From: Enterobacter chengduensis
Lineage (GTDB): Bacteria > Pseudomonadota > Gammaproteobacteria > Enterobacterales > Enterobacteriaceae
Direction: 5' to 3'
Length of the DNA: 64,000 nt
Assembly (NCBI RefSeq): GCF_001984825.2
Contig: NZ_CP043318.1
Coordinates: forward strand, 310,001 to 374,000
The position numbers were made by a program, and so were the translations under genes. Below the pieces are notes generated by a model. The model worked only from the letters and a program-made list of their open reading frames with translations. It did not search any database and was not told where the DNA came from. Of this stretch, positions 10,458 through 18,164 are shown piece by piece (position 1 is the first letter of the stretch; every line of letters starts with the position of its first letter).

Positions 10458-12200
10458 ATGAAACCAACGTTTTTGCGCTGGGTCGCCCTCGCCGCGCTGA
10501 TGGCAGGCGGGACATTTAGCGTGGCGGCCAACCCGCCCGCTGCACCTCCGGTCTCTTACGGCGTGGAGGAAGATGTTTTTCATCCCGTGCGGGCAACCCA
10601 CGGCATGGTAGCGTCCGTGGATGCGCTGGCAACCCAAGTGGGCGTTGAAATTCTCAGGCAGGGCGGTAACGCGGTGGATGCCGCGGTCGCCGTCGGCTAT
10701 GCGCTGGCGGTTACGCACCCGCAGGCGGGGAACCTGGGCGGCGGCGGCTTTATGATGCTGCGCACCAAAGACGGCAAAACCACCGCCATCGACTTCCGCG
10801 AGATGGCGCCTGCTCAGGCGTCCCGCGATATGTTCCTCGACGACCAGGGTAACCCTGACAGCAAAAAATCCCTGACTTCACATCTCGCAAGCGGCACCCC
10901 GGGCACCGTGGCGGGCTTCTCGCTGGCGCTGGAGAAATACGGCACGATGCCGCTGAACAAAGTGGTGCAGCCTGCCATTAAATTGGCCCGAGACGGTTTT
11001 GTGGTCAACGACGCGCTGGCGGACGATCTCAAGACCTACGGCAGCGAAGTGATTCCGAACCACGAAAACAGCAAGGCCATCTTCTGGAAAGACGGCGAGC
11101 CGCTGAAGAAGGGCGATAAGCTGGTGCAGAAGAACCTCGCCAAAAGCCTGGAGCTGATTGCGGAGCACGGTCCGGACGCCTTCTACAAAGGAGCGATTGC
11201 CGACCAGATTGCGCAAGAGATGCAGAAGAACGGGGGGCTCATCACCAAAGCGGATCTGGCGGACTACAAGGCGGTGGAGCGCGAGCCGATTAGCGGCACC
11301 TATCGCGGCTACGAAGTCTTCTCCATGCCGCCGCCGTCCTCCGGGGGCATTCACATCGTGCAGATCCTGAATATTCTCGAAAACTTCGATATGCATAAGT
11401 TCGGCTTCGGCAGCGCGGACGCCATGCAGGTGATGGCGGAAGCGGAAAAACGCGCCTACGCCGACCGCTCGGAATACCTCGGCGATCCGGACTTCGTGAA
11501 GGTGCCGTGGCAGGCGCTGACCAACAAGGCGTATGCCAAATCCATTGCCGAACAGATCGACATCAACAAGGCGAAGCCGTCCAGCGAGATCCGCCCCGGC
11601 AAGCTGGCGCCGTATGAAAGCAACCAGACCACCCACTTCTCGGTGGTGGATAAAGACGGTAACGCGGTGGCGGTGACCTATACGCTCAACACCACCTTCG
11701 GGACCGGGATTGTGGCGGGCAACAGCGGCATTCTGCTTAACAACGAGATGGATGACTTCTCCGCCAAGCCTGGCGTGCCGAACGTCTACGGTCTGGTCGG
11801 CGGCGATGCGAATGCGGTCGGGCCGAAGAAGCGACCGCTGTCGTCCATGTCGCCTACTATTGTCGTGAAAGACGGGAAGACCTGGCTGGTCACCGGCAGC
11901 CCGGGCGGCAGCCGGATTATCACCACCGTACTGCAAATGGTGGTGAACAGCATCGACTTTGGGATGAACGTCGCCGAAGCCACCAATGCGCCGCGCTTCC
12001 ATCACCAGTGGCTGCCGGACGAGCTGCGCGTGGAGAAGGGCTTTAGCCCGGACACCATTAAACTGCTGGAGCAGCGCGGGCAGAAGGTGGCGGTAAAAGA
12101 GGCGATGGGCAGCACCCAGAGCATTATGGTTGGGCCGGACGGGGCGCTGTTTGGCGCGTCGGATCCGCGTTCGGTGGATGATTTGACGGCGGGGTATTGA
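10458..12200 (+). CDS. ggt: Gamma-glutamyltranspeptidase (Ggt)
   Basis: Periplasmic enzyme that cleaves or transfers the gamma-glutamyl group of glutathione. It is made as a 580-residue precursor with a signal peptide and self-cleaves into large and small subunits. The nucleophile is Thr391, the first Thr of TTHFSVVDKDGN, at the same residue number as in E. coli; downstream GTGIVAGNSGILLNNEMDDF and SSMSPTIVV are typical substrate-binding segments. The ATG at 10458 follows GGAGAA; an ATG 30 bases upstream would put a charged stretch before the signal peptide. Confidence 0.97.
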   Translation: MKPTFLRWVALAALMAGGTFSVAANPPAAPPVSYGVEEDVFHPVRATHGMVASVDALATQVGVEILRQGGNAVDAAVAVGYALAVTHPQAGNLGGGGFMMLRTKDGKTTAIDFREMAPAQASRDMFLDDQGNPDSKKSLTSHLASGTPGTVAGFSLALEKYGTMPLNKVVQPAIKLARDGFVVNDALADDLKTYGSEVIPNHENSKAIFWKDGEPLKKGDKLVQKNLAKSLELIAEHGPDAFYKGAIADQIAQEMQKNGGLITKADLADYKAVEREPISGTYRGYEVFSMPPPSSGGIHIVQILNILENFDMHKFGFGSADAMQVMAEAEKRAYADRSEYLGDPDFVKVPWQALTNKAYAKSIAEQIDINKAKPSSEIRPGKLAPYESNQTTHFSVVDKDGNAVAVTYTLNTTFGTGIVAGNSGILLNNEMDDFSAKPGVPNVYGLVGGDANAVGPKKRPLSSMSPTIVVKDGKTWLVTGSPGGSRIITTVLQMVVNSIDFGMNVAEATNAPRFHHQWLPDELRVEKGFSPDTIKLLEQRGQKVAVKEAMGSTQSIMVGPDGALFGASDPRSVDDLTAGY

Positions 12201-12205
12201 TTATT

Positions 12206-12300
12206 CCCCTCACCCTAACCCTCTCCCCATAGGGGAGAGGGGATTGCACGGTGCGGTTTTTTCTCCCTCGCCCCTATGGGGAGAGGGCCGGGGTGAGGGG
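12206..12300. repeat. Inverted pair of REP-like palindromes between ggt and yhhY
   Basis: A minus-oriented unit (12206-12242) and a plus-oriented unit (12262-12300) of the CTCTCCC family face each other, with the same spacer theme (TTGCACGG...TTTTTTCTCCC) as the pair at 6309-6402. It occupies the gap between the convergent ggt and yhhY and may act as transcript ends for both. Confidence 0.85.
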
Positions 12301-12306
12301 AGTGTG

Positions 12307-12795
12307 TCACTTCATCCGCGCCATATAATACGCGTCCACATACTCGCCGTTGCGCAGGGCAAATTTCCTGCCGGTGCCTTCGATTTCAAAACCGAAACGC
12401 TGATACAGCGCAACGGCGGCCGCGTTATCCGCAAAAACCGTGAGCTCGATGCGTTCAACGCGCAGCCAGTTGTCGCACAGGTTGATCATCTCAGTCATCA
12501 GCCTGCTTCCGACGCCGCGCCCCTGCATATCTGCCGCCACGCTGATGCCAAAGGTGGCTACGTGGCTGCGGCGCGGGTTTTCCATGATGTCCAGCGCCAT
12601 ATGCCCCACCACGCGCTCGTCCAGACACGCAACCAGATGCCGTCTTCCCGGTTTCACCGCGACGCGTTCATGCCACATGGCCATAGAGGGATGAGGAATT
12701 TGTAGCGTGTCGTGATAAACCCCAGGATGCGACATGATGTCACGTAACGCTTCTGCATCGCTGGCTTCGATATGGCGTATCACTATCTCACTCAT
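12307..12795 (-). CDS. yhhY: YhhY, GNAT-family N-acetyltransferase
   Basis: GNAT acetyltransferase of 162 residues, the E. coli length. E. coli YhhY (AaaT) is reported to acetylate free amino acids such as phenylalanine and methionine. Motif A is GISVAADMQGRGVGSRLM (acetyl-CoA binding), followed by RIELTVFADNAAAVALYQRFGFEIEGT (motif B). It starts at the ATG complementary to 12793-12795 and diverges from the ryhB/yhhX side. Confidence 0.93.
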   Translation of the reverse strand: MSEIVIRHIEASDAEALRDIMSHPGVYHDTLQIPHPSMAMWHERVAVKPGRRHLVACLDERVVGHMALDIMENPRRSHVATFGISVAADMQGRGVGSRLMTEMINLCDNWLRVERIELTVFADNAAAVALYQRFGFEIEGTGRKFALRNGEYVDAYYMARMK

Positions 12796-12891
12796 TCCTT
12801 TATCCTCAGTCAGTTAAAAGTCCCTTCCAACATCAATGACTTTAAAATGTGCGTCAACTGCTAATTTTTGCAAAAAGTATTGGACAAGTGC

Positions 12892-12912
12892 GAATGAGAA
12901 TGATTATTATTG
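12892..12912 (+). promoter_or_regulatory. Fur box and promoter of ryhB
   Basis: GAATGAGAATGATTATTAT (12892-12910) matches the Fur-box pattern seen before ryhB in E. coli and overlaps a TATTAT -10 hexamer (12905-12910), 6 bases before the inferred start. Iron-bound Fur would block transcription. Confidence 0.85.
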
Positions 12913-12916
12913 CTTT

Positions 12917-13009
12917 GCATTCAGGAAGACCGCTACGGGAACCTGAAAGCACGACATTGCTCACATTGCTTCCAGTATTACTTTAGCCAGCTTATAGCTG
13001 GCTTTTTTT
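12917..13009 (+). ncRNA. ryhB: RyhB small RNA
   Basis: About 93 nt and recognised from near-identity to E. coli RyhB: TCAGGAAGACC, then ACCTGAAAGCACGACATTGC, TCACATTGCTTCCAGTATTA and a terminator stem AGCCAGC-TTATA-GCTGGCT followed by eight Ts. The ACATTGCTCACATTGC region is the seed that pairs with iron-using mRNAs via Hfq. The terminator loop differs from K-12. The location between yhhY and yhhX, reading toward yhhX, is that of K-12. Confidence 0.95.
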
Positions 13010-13019
13010 TGTCTTTTTT

Positions 13020-13054
13020 CTCCCTCTCCCCGTGGGAGAGGGCTGGGGTGAGGG
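13020..13054 (+). repeat. REP-like palindrome, CTCTCCC family
   Basis: CTCTCCCCGTGGGAGAG core with the GGCTGGGGTGAGGGC tail, between the ryhB terminator and yhhX. Sequence is almost the same as the copy at 4781. Confidence 0.85.
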
Positions 13055-13104
13055 CAAAACTTGCGCTATGGTTGCAGTCAGTAACCTTCCAAAAGGACTG
13101 AGCC

Positions 13105-14142
13105 ATGACGTTACATTGCGCATTTATTGGATTTGGTAAAAGTACGACCCGCTACCACCTGCCGTATGTTTTCAACCGTAAAGACAGCTGGCACGTGGCC
13201 CATATCTACCGCCGCCGCGCGAAGCCGGAAGAGCAATCCCCGCAGTATTCCCACATCCACTTCACCAGCGATCTCGATGAGGTGCTTAACGACCCGCAGG
13301 TCGCGCTGGTGGTTGTCTGTACCCATGCCGACAGCCATTTTGAGTATGCGAAACGCGCGCTGGAAGCGGGTAAAAACGTGCTGGTGGAAAAGCCCTTTAC
13401 CCCGACCATCGCCGAAGCAAAAGCGCTGTTCGCGCTGGCGAAAAGCAAAGGCCTGACCGTTACGCCGTATCAGAACCGTCGCTTTGACAGCTGCTTCCTG
13501 ACGGCGAAAAAAGCGATTGAAAGCGGCAGGCTCGGCGACATCGTGGAAATTGAAAGCCACTTCGATTACTACCGCCCGGTGGCGGAGACCCAGCCCGGCC
13601 TGCCGCAGGACGGCTCGTTTTACGGCCTGGGCGTTCACACCATGGACCAGATCATCTCCCTCTTTGGCCGACCGGACCACGTGGCGTATGACATCCGCAG
13701 CCTGCGCAATAAAGCCAACCCGGACGACACCTTTGAAGCGCAGCTGTTCTACGGTGACCTGAAGGCCATCGTCAAGACCAGCCACCTGGTGAAGATCGAC
13801 TACCCGAAATTTATCGTTCACGGCACCCGAGGCTCGTTCATCAAGTACGGTATTGACCAGCAGGAGACCAGCCTGAAGGCCAATATCATGCCCGGTGAGC
13901 CGGGCTTTGCCGCGGACGATTCCGTGGGCGTGCTGGAGTATGTGAACGACGAGGGCGTAACGGTCAGGGAAGAGCTGCAACCGGAAACCGGCGACTATGG
14001 CCGCGTGTACGATGCGCTGTATGAAACCCTCACATCCGGCGCGTCGAATTACGTCAAGGAATCTGACGTTCTGACCAACCTGGAAATCCTTGAGCGGGCC
14101 TTCGAACAGGCTTCTCCTGCCACGGTAACCCTCGCGAAATAA
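13105..14142 (+). CDS. yhhX: YhhX, GFO/IDH/MOCA-family NAD(P)-dependent oxidoreductase
   Basis: Predicted sugar-type oxidoreductase of 345 residues, the E. coli length; substrate unknown. The N-terminal Rossmann nucleotide site is CAFIGFGKSTTRYH and the conserved EKP of the family is in VLVEKPFTPT. The C-terminal alpha/beta domain includes YRPVAETQPGLPQDGSFYGLGVHTMDQ. It reads in the same direction as ryhB just upstream. In E. coli it responds to Fur through that region, so read-through from the ryhB promoter is plausible. Confidence 0.94.
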   Translation: MTLHCAFIGFGKSTTRYHLPYVFNRKDSWHVAHIYRRRAKPEEQSPQYSHIHFTSDLDEVLNDPQVALVVVCTHADSHFEYAKRALEAGKNVLVEKPFTPTIAEAKALFALAKSKGLTVTPYQNRRFDSCFLTAKKAIESGRLGDIVEIESHFDYYRPVAETQPGLPQDGSFYGLGVHTMDQIISLFGRPDHVAYDIRSLRNKANPDDTFEAQLFYGDLKAIVKTSHLVKIDYPKFIVHGTRGSFIKYGIDQQETSLKANIMPGEPGFAADDSVGVLEYVNDEGVTVREELQPETGDYGRVYDALYETLTSGASNYVKESDVLTNLEILERAFEQASPATVTLAK

Positions 14143-14152
14143 GCAAAAACGG

Positions 14153-14189
14153 CTCCTCTGCGCTTGTTCATAATTTTTGAACAGAGGAG
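14153..14189 (+). terminator. Hairpin after yhhX
   Basis: CTCCTCTG (14153) pairs with CAGAGGAG (ending 14189), with an inner TTCA/TGAA extension. The T-tract afterwards is weak (TCAATTTTC), so it may be an attenuator-like stem before yhhW rather than a full stop. Confidence 0.5.
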
Positions 14190-14265
14190 TCAATTTTCAC
14201 CCTCTATCATCCCAGACCGTTTGCGTCCACACTTACTCCATCGAAACGAACTGAGGGTGAAAACA

Positions 14266-14961
14266 ATGATCTACTTACGCAAAGCAAACGAACGTGGTCA
14301 CGCGAATCATGGCTGGCTGGACTCATGGCATTCATTCTCGTTTGCCGACTACTACGACCCGAACTTCATGGGCTTCTCCGCACTGCGCGTGATTAACGAC
14401 GACGTGATCGATGCAGGACAGGGCTTCGGTACCCACCCGCACAAAGACATGGAAATCCTGACCTATGTGCTGGAAGGGGCGGTTGAGCACCAGGACAGCA
14501 TGGGCAACAAAGAGCAGGTTCCGGCGGGCGAGTTCCAGATCATGAGCGCGGGTACCGGGGTGCGTCATTCCGAGTACAACCCGAGCAAAACGGAAAAACT
14601 GCACCTGTATCAAATCTGGATCATTCCAGAAGAGACCGGCATCACCCCGCGCTACGAGCAGCGCCGCTTTGACGCCAAACAGGGCAAACAGCTGGTGCTG
14701 TCCCCGGATGCGCGTGAAGGTTCCCTGAAAGTGCATCAGGACATGGAGCTATACCGCTGGGCGCTGGCGAAAGATGAACAGTCCGTGCATCAGATTGCCG
14801 CTAACCGCCGCGTCTGGATCCAGGTGGTGAAAGGCGAAGTGTCCATCAACGGCACCAAGGCAACCACCGCCGATGGCCTGGCCATCTGGGATGAGCAGGC
14901 GCTCTCCGTGCATGCGGACAGCGAAAGCGAAATTCTGCTGTTTGACCTGCCGCCGGTCTAA
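14266..14961 (+). CDS. yhhW: YhhW, pirin-family quercetin 2,3-dioxygenase
   Basis: Bicupin pirin-like protein of 231 residues. The E. coli homologue has quercetinase activity in vitro; the natural substrate is unclear. The metal site is formed by FGTHPHKDMEILTYVLEG and GTGVRHSEYNPS (His and Glu ligands). The ATG at 14266 (MIYLRKANERGHANHGW) follows GAGGGTG and matches E. coli; the reading frame is open further upstream but without support. Confidence 0.94.
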   Translation: MIYLRKANERGHANHGWLDSWHSFSFADYYDPNFMGFSALRVINDDVIDAGQGFGTHPHKDMEILTYVLEGAVEHQDSMGNKEQVPAGEFQIMSAGTGVRHSEYNPSKTEKLHLYQIWIIPEETGITPRYEQRRFDAKQGKQLVLSPDAREGSLKVHQDMELYRWALAKDEQSVHQIAANRRVWIQVVKGEVSINGTKATTADGLAIWDEQALSVHADSESEILLFDLPPV

Positions 14962-14968
14962 ATAATTT

Positions 14969-15005
14969 CTCAACCTTCCCTTTAAACGGGGAAGGTTGAG
15001 CTTTG
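14969..15005 (+). terminator. Terminator after yhhW
   Basis: CTCAACCTTCCC (14969-14980) pairs with GGGAAGGTTGAG (14989-15000) around an A/T-rich loop, followed by CTTTG. It separates yhhW from gntR. Confidence 0.75.
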
Positions 15006-15052
15006 TCCGTGATAAACTGAGCAAATCTCTCTCTTCAAGATTTCTCAGGACG

Positions 15053-16048
15053 ATGAAAAAGAAACGCCCCGTACTTCAGGATGTCGCCGATCGCGTCGGT
15101 GTGACCAAAATGACGGTCAGCCGGTTTTTACGTAACCCGGAACAGGTTTCCGTGGCGTTGCGTGGCAAGATTGCCGCAGCCCTTGATGAACTGGGTTATA
15201 TCCCCAACCGCGCACCCGATATTCTCTCCAATGCGACCAGCCGCGCGGTGGGCGTTCTGCTCCCTTCCTTGACCAACCAGGTTTTCGCCGAAGTATTACG
15301 CGGAATCGAAAGCGTCACCGATGCGTTTGGCTACCAGACCATGCTCGCCCACTACGGGTACAAGCCGGAACTGGAAGAGGAACGTCTTGAATCGATGCTT
15401 TCCTGGAACATTGACGGCCTGATTCTAACCGAACGAACCCACACTGCCCGCACGCTCAAAATGATTGAAGTGGCCGGTATCCCGGTGGTGGAGCTGATGG
15501 ACAGCCAGTCGCCGTGCCTCGACATCGCCGTCGGCTTTGATAACTTCGAAGCGGCGCGCCAGATGACGGCGGCCATCATCGCCCGCGGGCATCGTCATAT
15601 CGCCTACCTGGGTGCGCGTCTTGATGAACGTACTATCATCAAACAGAAGGGATACGAGCAGGCGATGCTCGACGCGAGCTTAACCCCGTACAGCGTGATG
15701 GTGGAGCAGTCCTCTTCCTACACGTCGGGTATTGAGCTGATGCGTCAGGCGCGACGCGAGTATCCGCAACTGGACGGTATTTTCTGTACCAACGATGACC
15801 TTGCGGTCGGCGCGGCGTTTGAATGCCAGCGTCTGGGGCTCAAGATCCCTGATGATATGGCGATCGCCGGTTTCCACGGCCACGACATTGGCCAGGTGAT
15901 GGAGCCGCGTCTGGCGAGCGTCCTGACCCCGCGTGAACGTATGGGCCGCATTGGCGCAGAACGCCTGCTGGCGCGCATTCGTGGCGAGACGGTGACGCCA
16001 AAAATGTTAGATTTAGGTTTCACCTTGTCACCGGGTGGATCTATTTGA
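15053..16048 (+). CDS. gntR: GntR, LacI-family gluconate repressor
   Basis: Represses the gluconate uptake genes until gluconate binds. It has 331 residues: a LacI-type helix-turn-helix at about residues 7-30 (VLQDVADRVGVTKMTVSRFL), the hinge region, then a periplasmic-binding-like effector domain (DGIFCTNDDLAVGA; GFHGHDIGQVMEPRLASV). The ATG at 15053 gives MKKKRPVLQD after CAGGA. It precedes gntKU, from which it is separated by a region with a CRP site and two operators. Confidence 0.97.
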   Translation: MKKKRPVLQDVADRVGVTKMTVSRFLRNPEQVSVALRGKIAAALDELGYIPNRAPDILSNATSRAVGVLLPSLTNQVFAEVLRGIESVTDAFGYQTMLAHYGYKPELEEERLESMLSWNIDGLILTERTHTARTLKMIEVAGIPVVELMDSQSPCLDIAVGFDNFEAARQMTAAIIARGHRHIAYLGARLDERTIIKQKGYEQAMLDASLTPYSVMVEQSSSYTSGIELMRQARREYPQLDGIFCTNDDLAVGAAFECQRLGLKIPDDMAIAGFHGHDIGQVMEPRLASVLTPRERMGRIGAERLLARIRGETVTPKMLDLGFTLSPGGSI

Positions 16049-16054
16049 ACTGAC

Positions 16055-16076
16055 AAATTTGAAGTAGCTCACACTT
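16055..16076 (+). promoter_or_regulatory. CRP site upstream of gntKU
   Basis: A 22-bp site with halves TTTGA and TCACA six bases apart and flanking AAA/CTT matches the CRP consensus at most positions. It begins 7 bases after the gntR stop. Catabolite activation of gntKU is known in E. coli. Confidence 0.7.
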
Positions 16077-16128
16077 ATTCACTTCGCGCACGTTTGGATA
16101 TTGCTTCTCTTTTGCCCCGGCAGGACAA

Positions 16129-16155
16129 TGTTACCGATAACTGTTACCCGTAACA
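16129..16155 (+). promoter_or_regulatory. Two GntR operators upstream of gntK
   Basis: TGTTACCGATAACT (16129-16142) and TGTTACCCGTAACA (16142-16155) are adjacent palindromes 13 bp apart, of the type bound by GntR. The second ends 20 bases before the gntK start, so repression would block transcription initiation. Confidence 0.8.
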
Positions 16156-16174
16156 ATTGACTGAGGGACACCCT

Positions 16175-16702
16175 TTGAGCACGACTAATCACGATCACCA
16201 CGTCTACGTCCTGATGGGCGTTTCCGGTAGCGGGAAATCAGCCGTAGCCAGCGAAGTGGCGCATCAACTCCAGGCTGCGTTTCTTGATGGCGACTTCCTC
16301 CACCCGCGCAGCAACATCATGAAAATGGCCTCCGGCGAGCCGCTGAACGACGACGACCGCAAACCGTGGTTGCAGGCGCTGAACGACGCCGCGTTTGCTA
16401 TGCAGCGCACCAACAAAGTTTCGCTGATCGTCTGCTCCGCGCTGAAAAAAACCTACCGCGACCTGCTGCGCGACGGCAACCCGAACCTCTCTTTCATCTA
16501 CCTGAAAGGGGACTTCGAGGTCATTGAAAGCCGCCTGAAGGCGCGTAAAGGGCACTTCTTCAAAACCCAGATGCTGGTGACGCAGTTCGACGCGCTGCAG
16601 GAGCCGGGTGAAGACGAGAAAGACGTTTTAGTGGTTGATATCGATCAGTCACTGGAGGGTGTTGTTGCCAGCACCATCGAGGTCATCAATAAAAGGCAGT
16701 AA
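16175..16702 (+). CDS. gntK: GntK, gluconokinase (thermoresistant)
   Basis: Phosphorylates gluconate to 6-phosphogluconate. It has 175 residues: P-loop GVSGSGKSA near the N-terminus, substrate region FLDGDFLHPRSNIMKMASGEPLNDDDR, and SALKKTYRDLLR. The start is a TTG at 16175 (MSTTNHDHH) with GAGGGA 6 bases upstream; another TTG at 16157 lacks a good ribosome site. It lies 3 bases from gntU, forming the gntKU unit. Confidence 0.95.
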   Translation: MSTTNHDHHVYVLMGVSGSGKSAVASEVAHQLQAAFLDGDFLHPRSNIMKMASGEPLNDDDRKPWLQALNDAAFAMQRTNKVSLIVCSALKKTYRDLLRDGNPNLSFIYLKGDFEVIESRLKARKGHFFKTQMLVTQFDALQEPGEDEKDVLVVDIDQSLEGVVASTIEVINKRQ

Positions 16703-16705
16703 GTT

Positions 16706-18046
16706 TTGAGTACATTAACGTTAGTTTTGACAGCAGTGGGTTCGGTTTTGCTGCTGCTGTTTTTAGTAATGAAGGCGCGTATGCACGCCTTTGTTGCTTT
16801 GATGGTGGTGTCTATTGGTGCAGGTCTCTTTTCCGGTATGCCGCTCGACAAGATCGCCGCGACGATGGAAAAAGGGATGGGCGGCACGCTGGGCTTCCTG
16901 GCGATTGTGGTCGCGCTCGGCGCGATGTTTGGCAAGATTTTGCACGAGACGGGCGCGGTCGACCAGATTGCCGTCAAGATGCTGAAATCCTTTGGCCACA
17001 GCCGCGCGCACTATGCGATTGGCCTGGCGGGCCTGATTTGCGCCCTGCCGCTGTTCTTCGAAGTGGCCGTTGTGCTGCTCATCAGCGTCGCGTTCTCCAT
17101 GGCGCGCCATACCGGCACTAACCTCGTGAAGCTGGTCATTCCGCTGTTTGCGGGCGTGGCGGCGGCCGCAGCGTTCCTGCTGCCGGGGCCTGCGCCGATG
17201 CTGCTGGCATCCCAGATGCACGCCGACTTTGGCTGGATGATCCTGATTGGCCTGTGCGCCGCAATTCCGGGGATGATTATCGCCGGTCCGCTGTGGGGCA
17301 ACTTCATCAGCCGCTACGTTGAGCTGCACATTCCGGACGACATCACCGAGCCGCACCTTGGCGAAGGCAAAATGCCGTCCTTTGGCTTCAGCCTGTCGCT
17401 GATCCTGCTCCCGCTGGTGCTGGTGGGCCTGAAAACCATCGCTGCACGCTTTGTGCCGGTAGGCTCTACCGCGTACGAATGGTTTGAGTTCATCGGTCAC
17501 CCGTTCACGGCGATCCTGGTGGCGTGTCTGGTGGCGATTTACGGCCTGGCGATGCGTCAGGGGATGCCGAAAGACCGCGTGATGGAGATCTGCGGTGCCG
17601 CGCTGCAGCCTGCGGGGATTATCCTGCTGGTGATCGGTGCCGGTGGCGTGTTCAAGCAGGTGCTGGTGGATTCCGGCGTGGGTCCGGCTTTGGGCGAAGC
17701 GCTGACCGGAATGGGCCTGCCGATTGCGGTCACCTGCTTCGTGCTGGCGGCGGCGGTGCGTATCATCCAGGGTTCCGCCACCGTGGCGTGTTTAACCGCC
17801 GTGGGTCTGGTGATGCCGGTGATTGAACAGCTGAACTACTCCGGTGCCCAGATGGCCGCGCTCTCTATCTGTATCGCGGGCGGTTCGATTGTGGTCTCTC
17901 ACGTAAACGACGCGGGCTTCTGGCTGTTCGGTAAATTTACCGGCGCCACCGAAGCGCAAACCCTGAAGACCTGGACGCTGATGGAAACCATCCTCGGCAC
18001 GACGGGTGCGATTGTCGGGATGATTGCTTTCACGCTGCTGAGCTGA
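16706..18046 (+). CDS. gntU: GntU, low-affinity gluconate transporter
   Basis: Gluconate:H+ symporter of the GntP family in the inner membrane. It has 446 residues and about a dozen hydrophobic segments; conserved stretches include LPLFFEVAVVLLISVAFSMAR and GSIVVSHVNDAGFW. It begins with TTG (16706) directly behind gntK with only AAAGG upstream, suggesting weak, coupled translation. Its downstream neighbour is plsB on the opposite strand, unlike K-12 where yhgN-asd follow. Confidence 0.96.
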   Translation: MSTLTLVLTAVGSVLLLLFLVMKARMHAFVALMVVSIGAGLFSGMPLDKIAATMEKGMGGTLGFLAIVVALGAMFGKILHETGAVDQIAVKMLKSFGHSRAHYAIGLAGLICALPLFFEVAVVLLISVAFSMARHTGTNLVKLVIPLFAGVAAAAAFLLPGPAPMLLASQMHADFGWMILIGLCAAIPGMIIAGPLWGNFISRYVELHIPDDITEPHLGEGKMPSFGFSLSLILLPLVLVGLKTIAARFVPVGSTAYEWFEFIGHPFTAILVACLVAIYGLAMRQGMPKDRVMEICGAALQPAGIILLVIGAGGVFKQVLVDSGVGPALGEALTGMGLPIAVTCFVLAAAVRIIQGSATVACLTAVGLVMPVIEQLNYSGAQMAALSICIAGGSIVVSHVNDAGFWLFGKFTGATEAQTLKTWTLMETILGTTGAIVGMIAFTLLS

Positions 18047-18074
18047 ATGCGGTGATTTAAGAAGGCTCAAAAAT

Positions 18075-18108
18075 AAGGCCCGGTAGCGTTAACGCTTACC
18101 GGGCCTTT
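18075..18108 (+). terminator. Terminator-like palindrome after gntU
   Basis: AAGGCCCGGTAGCG pairs with CGCTTACCGGGCCTT, with T-rich flanks on the plus side and A-rich on the other, so it can serve the convergent gntU and plsB. Its CCGG-rich body resembles enterobacterial REP. Confidence 0.7.
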
Positions 18109-18127
18109 ATATTATGCGGAATGTCAG

Positions 18128-18161
18128 GCCGGGTCAGGTGAAGCCACCACCCGGCTTTTTT
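18128..18161 (+). repeat. REP-like palindrome with T-tract before the plsB stop
   Basis: GCCGGGT (18128-18134) and ACCCGGC (18149-18155) enclose a partly self-complementary CAGGTGAAGCCACC, followed by TTTTTT. It is a second hairpin in the short gntU-plsB gap, which is also the boundary between two K-12 map regions. Confidence 0.65.
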
Positions 18162-18164
18162 ACA

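Noticed and set aside
12910..13101. A 63-codon open frame between yhhY and yhhX.
   Set aside because: It covers the RyhB RNA, its terminator and a REP-like repeat; the translated product has no family resemblance.
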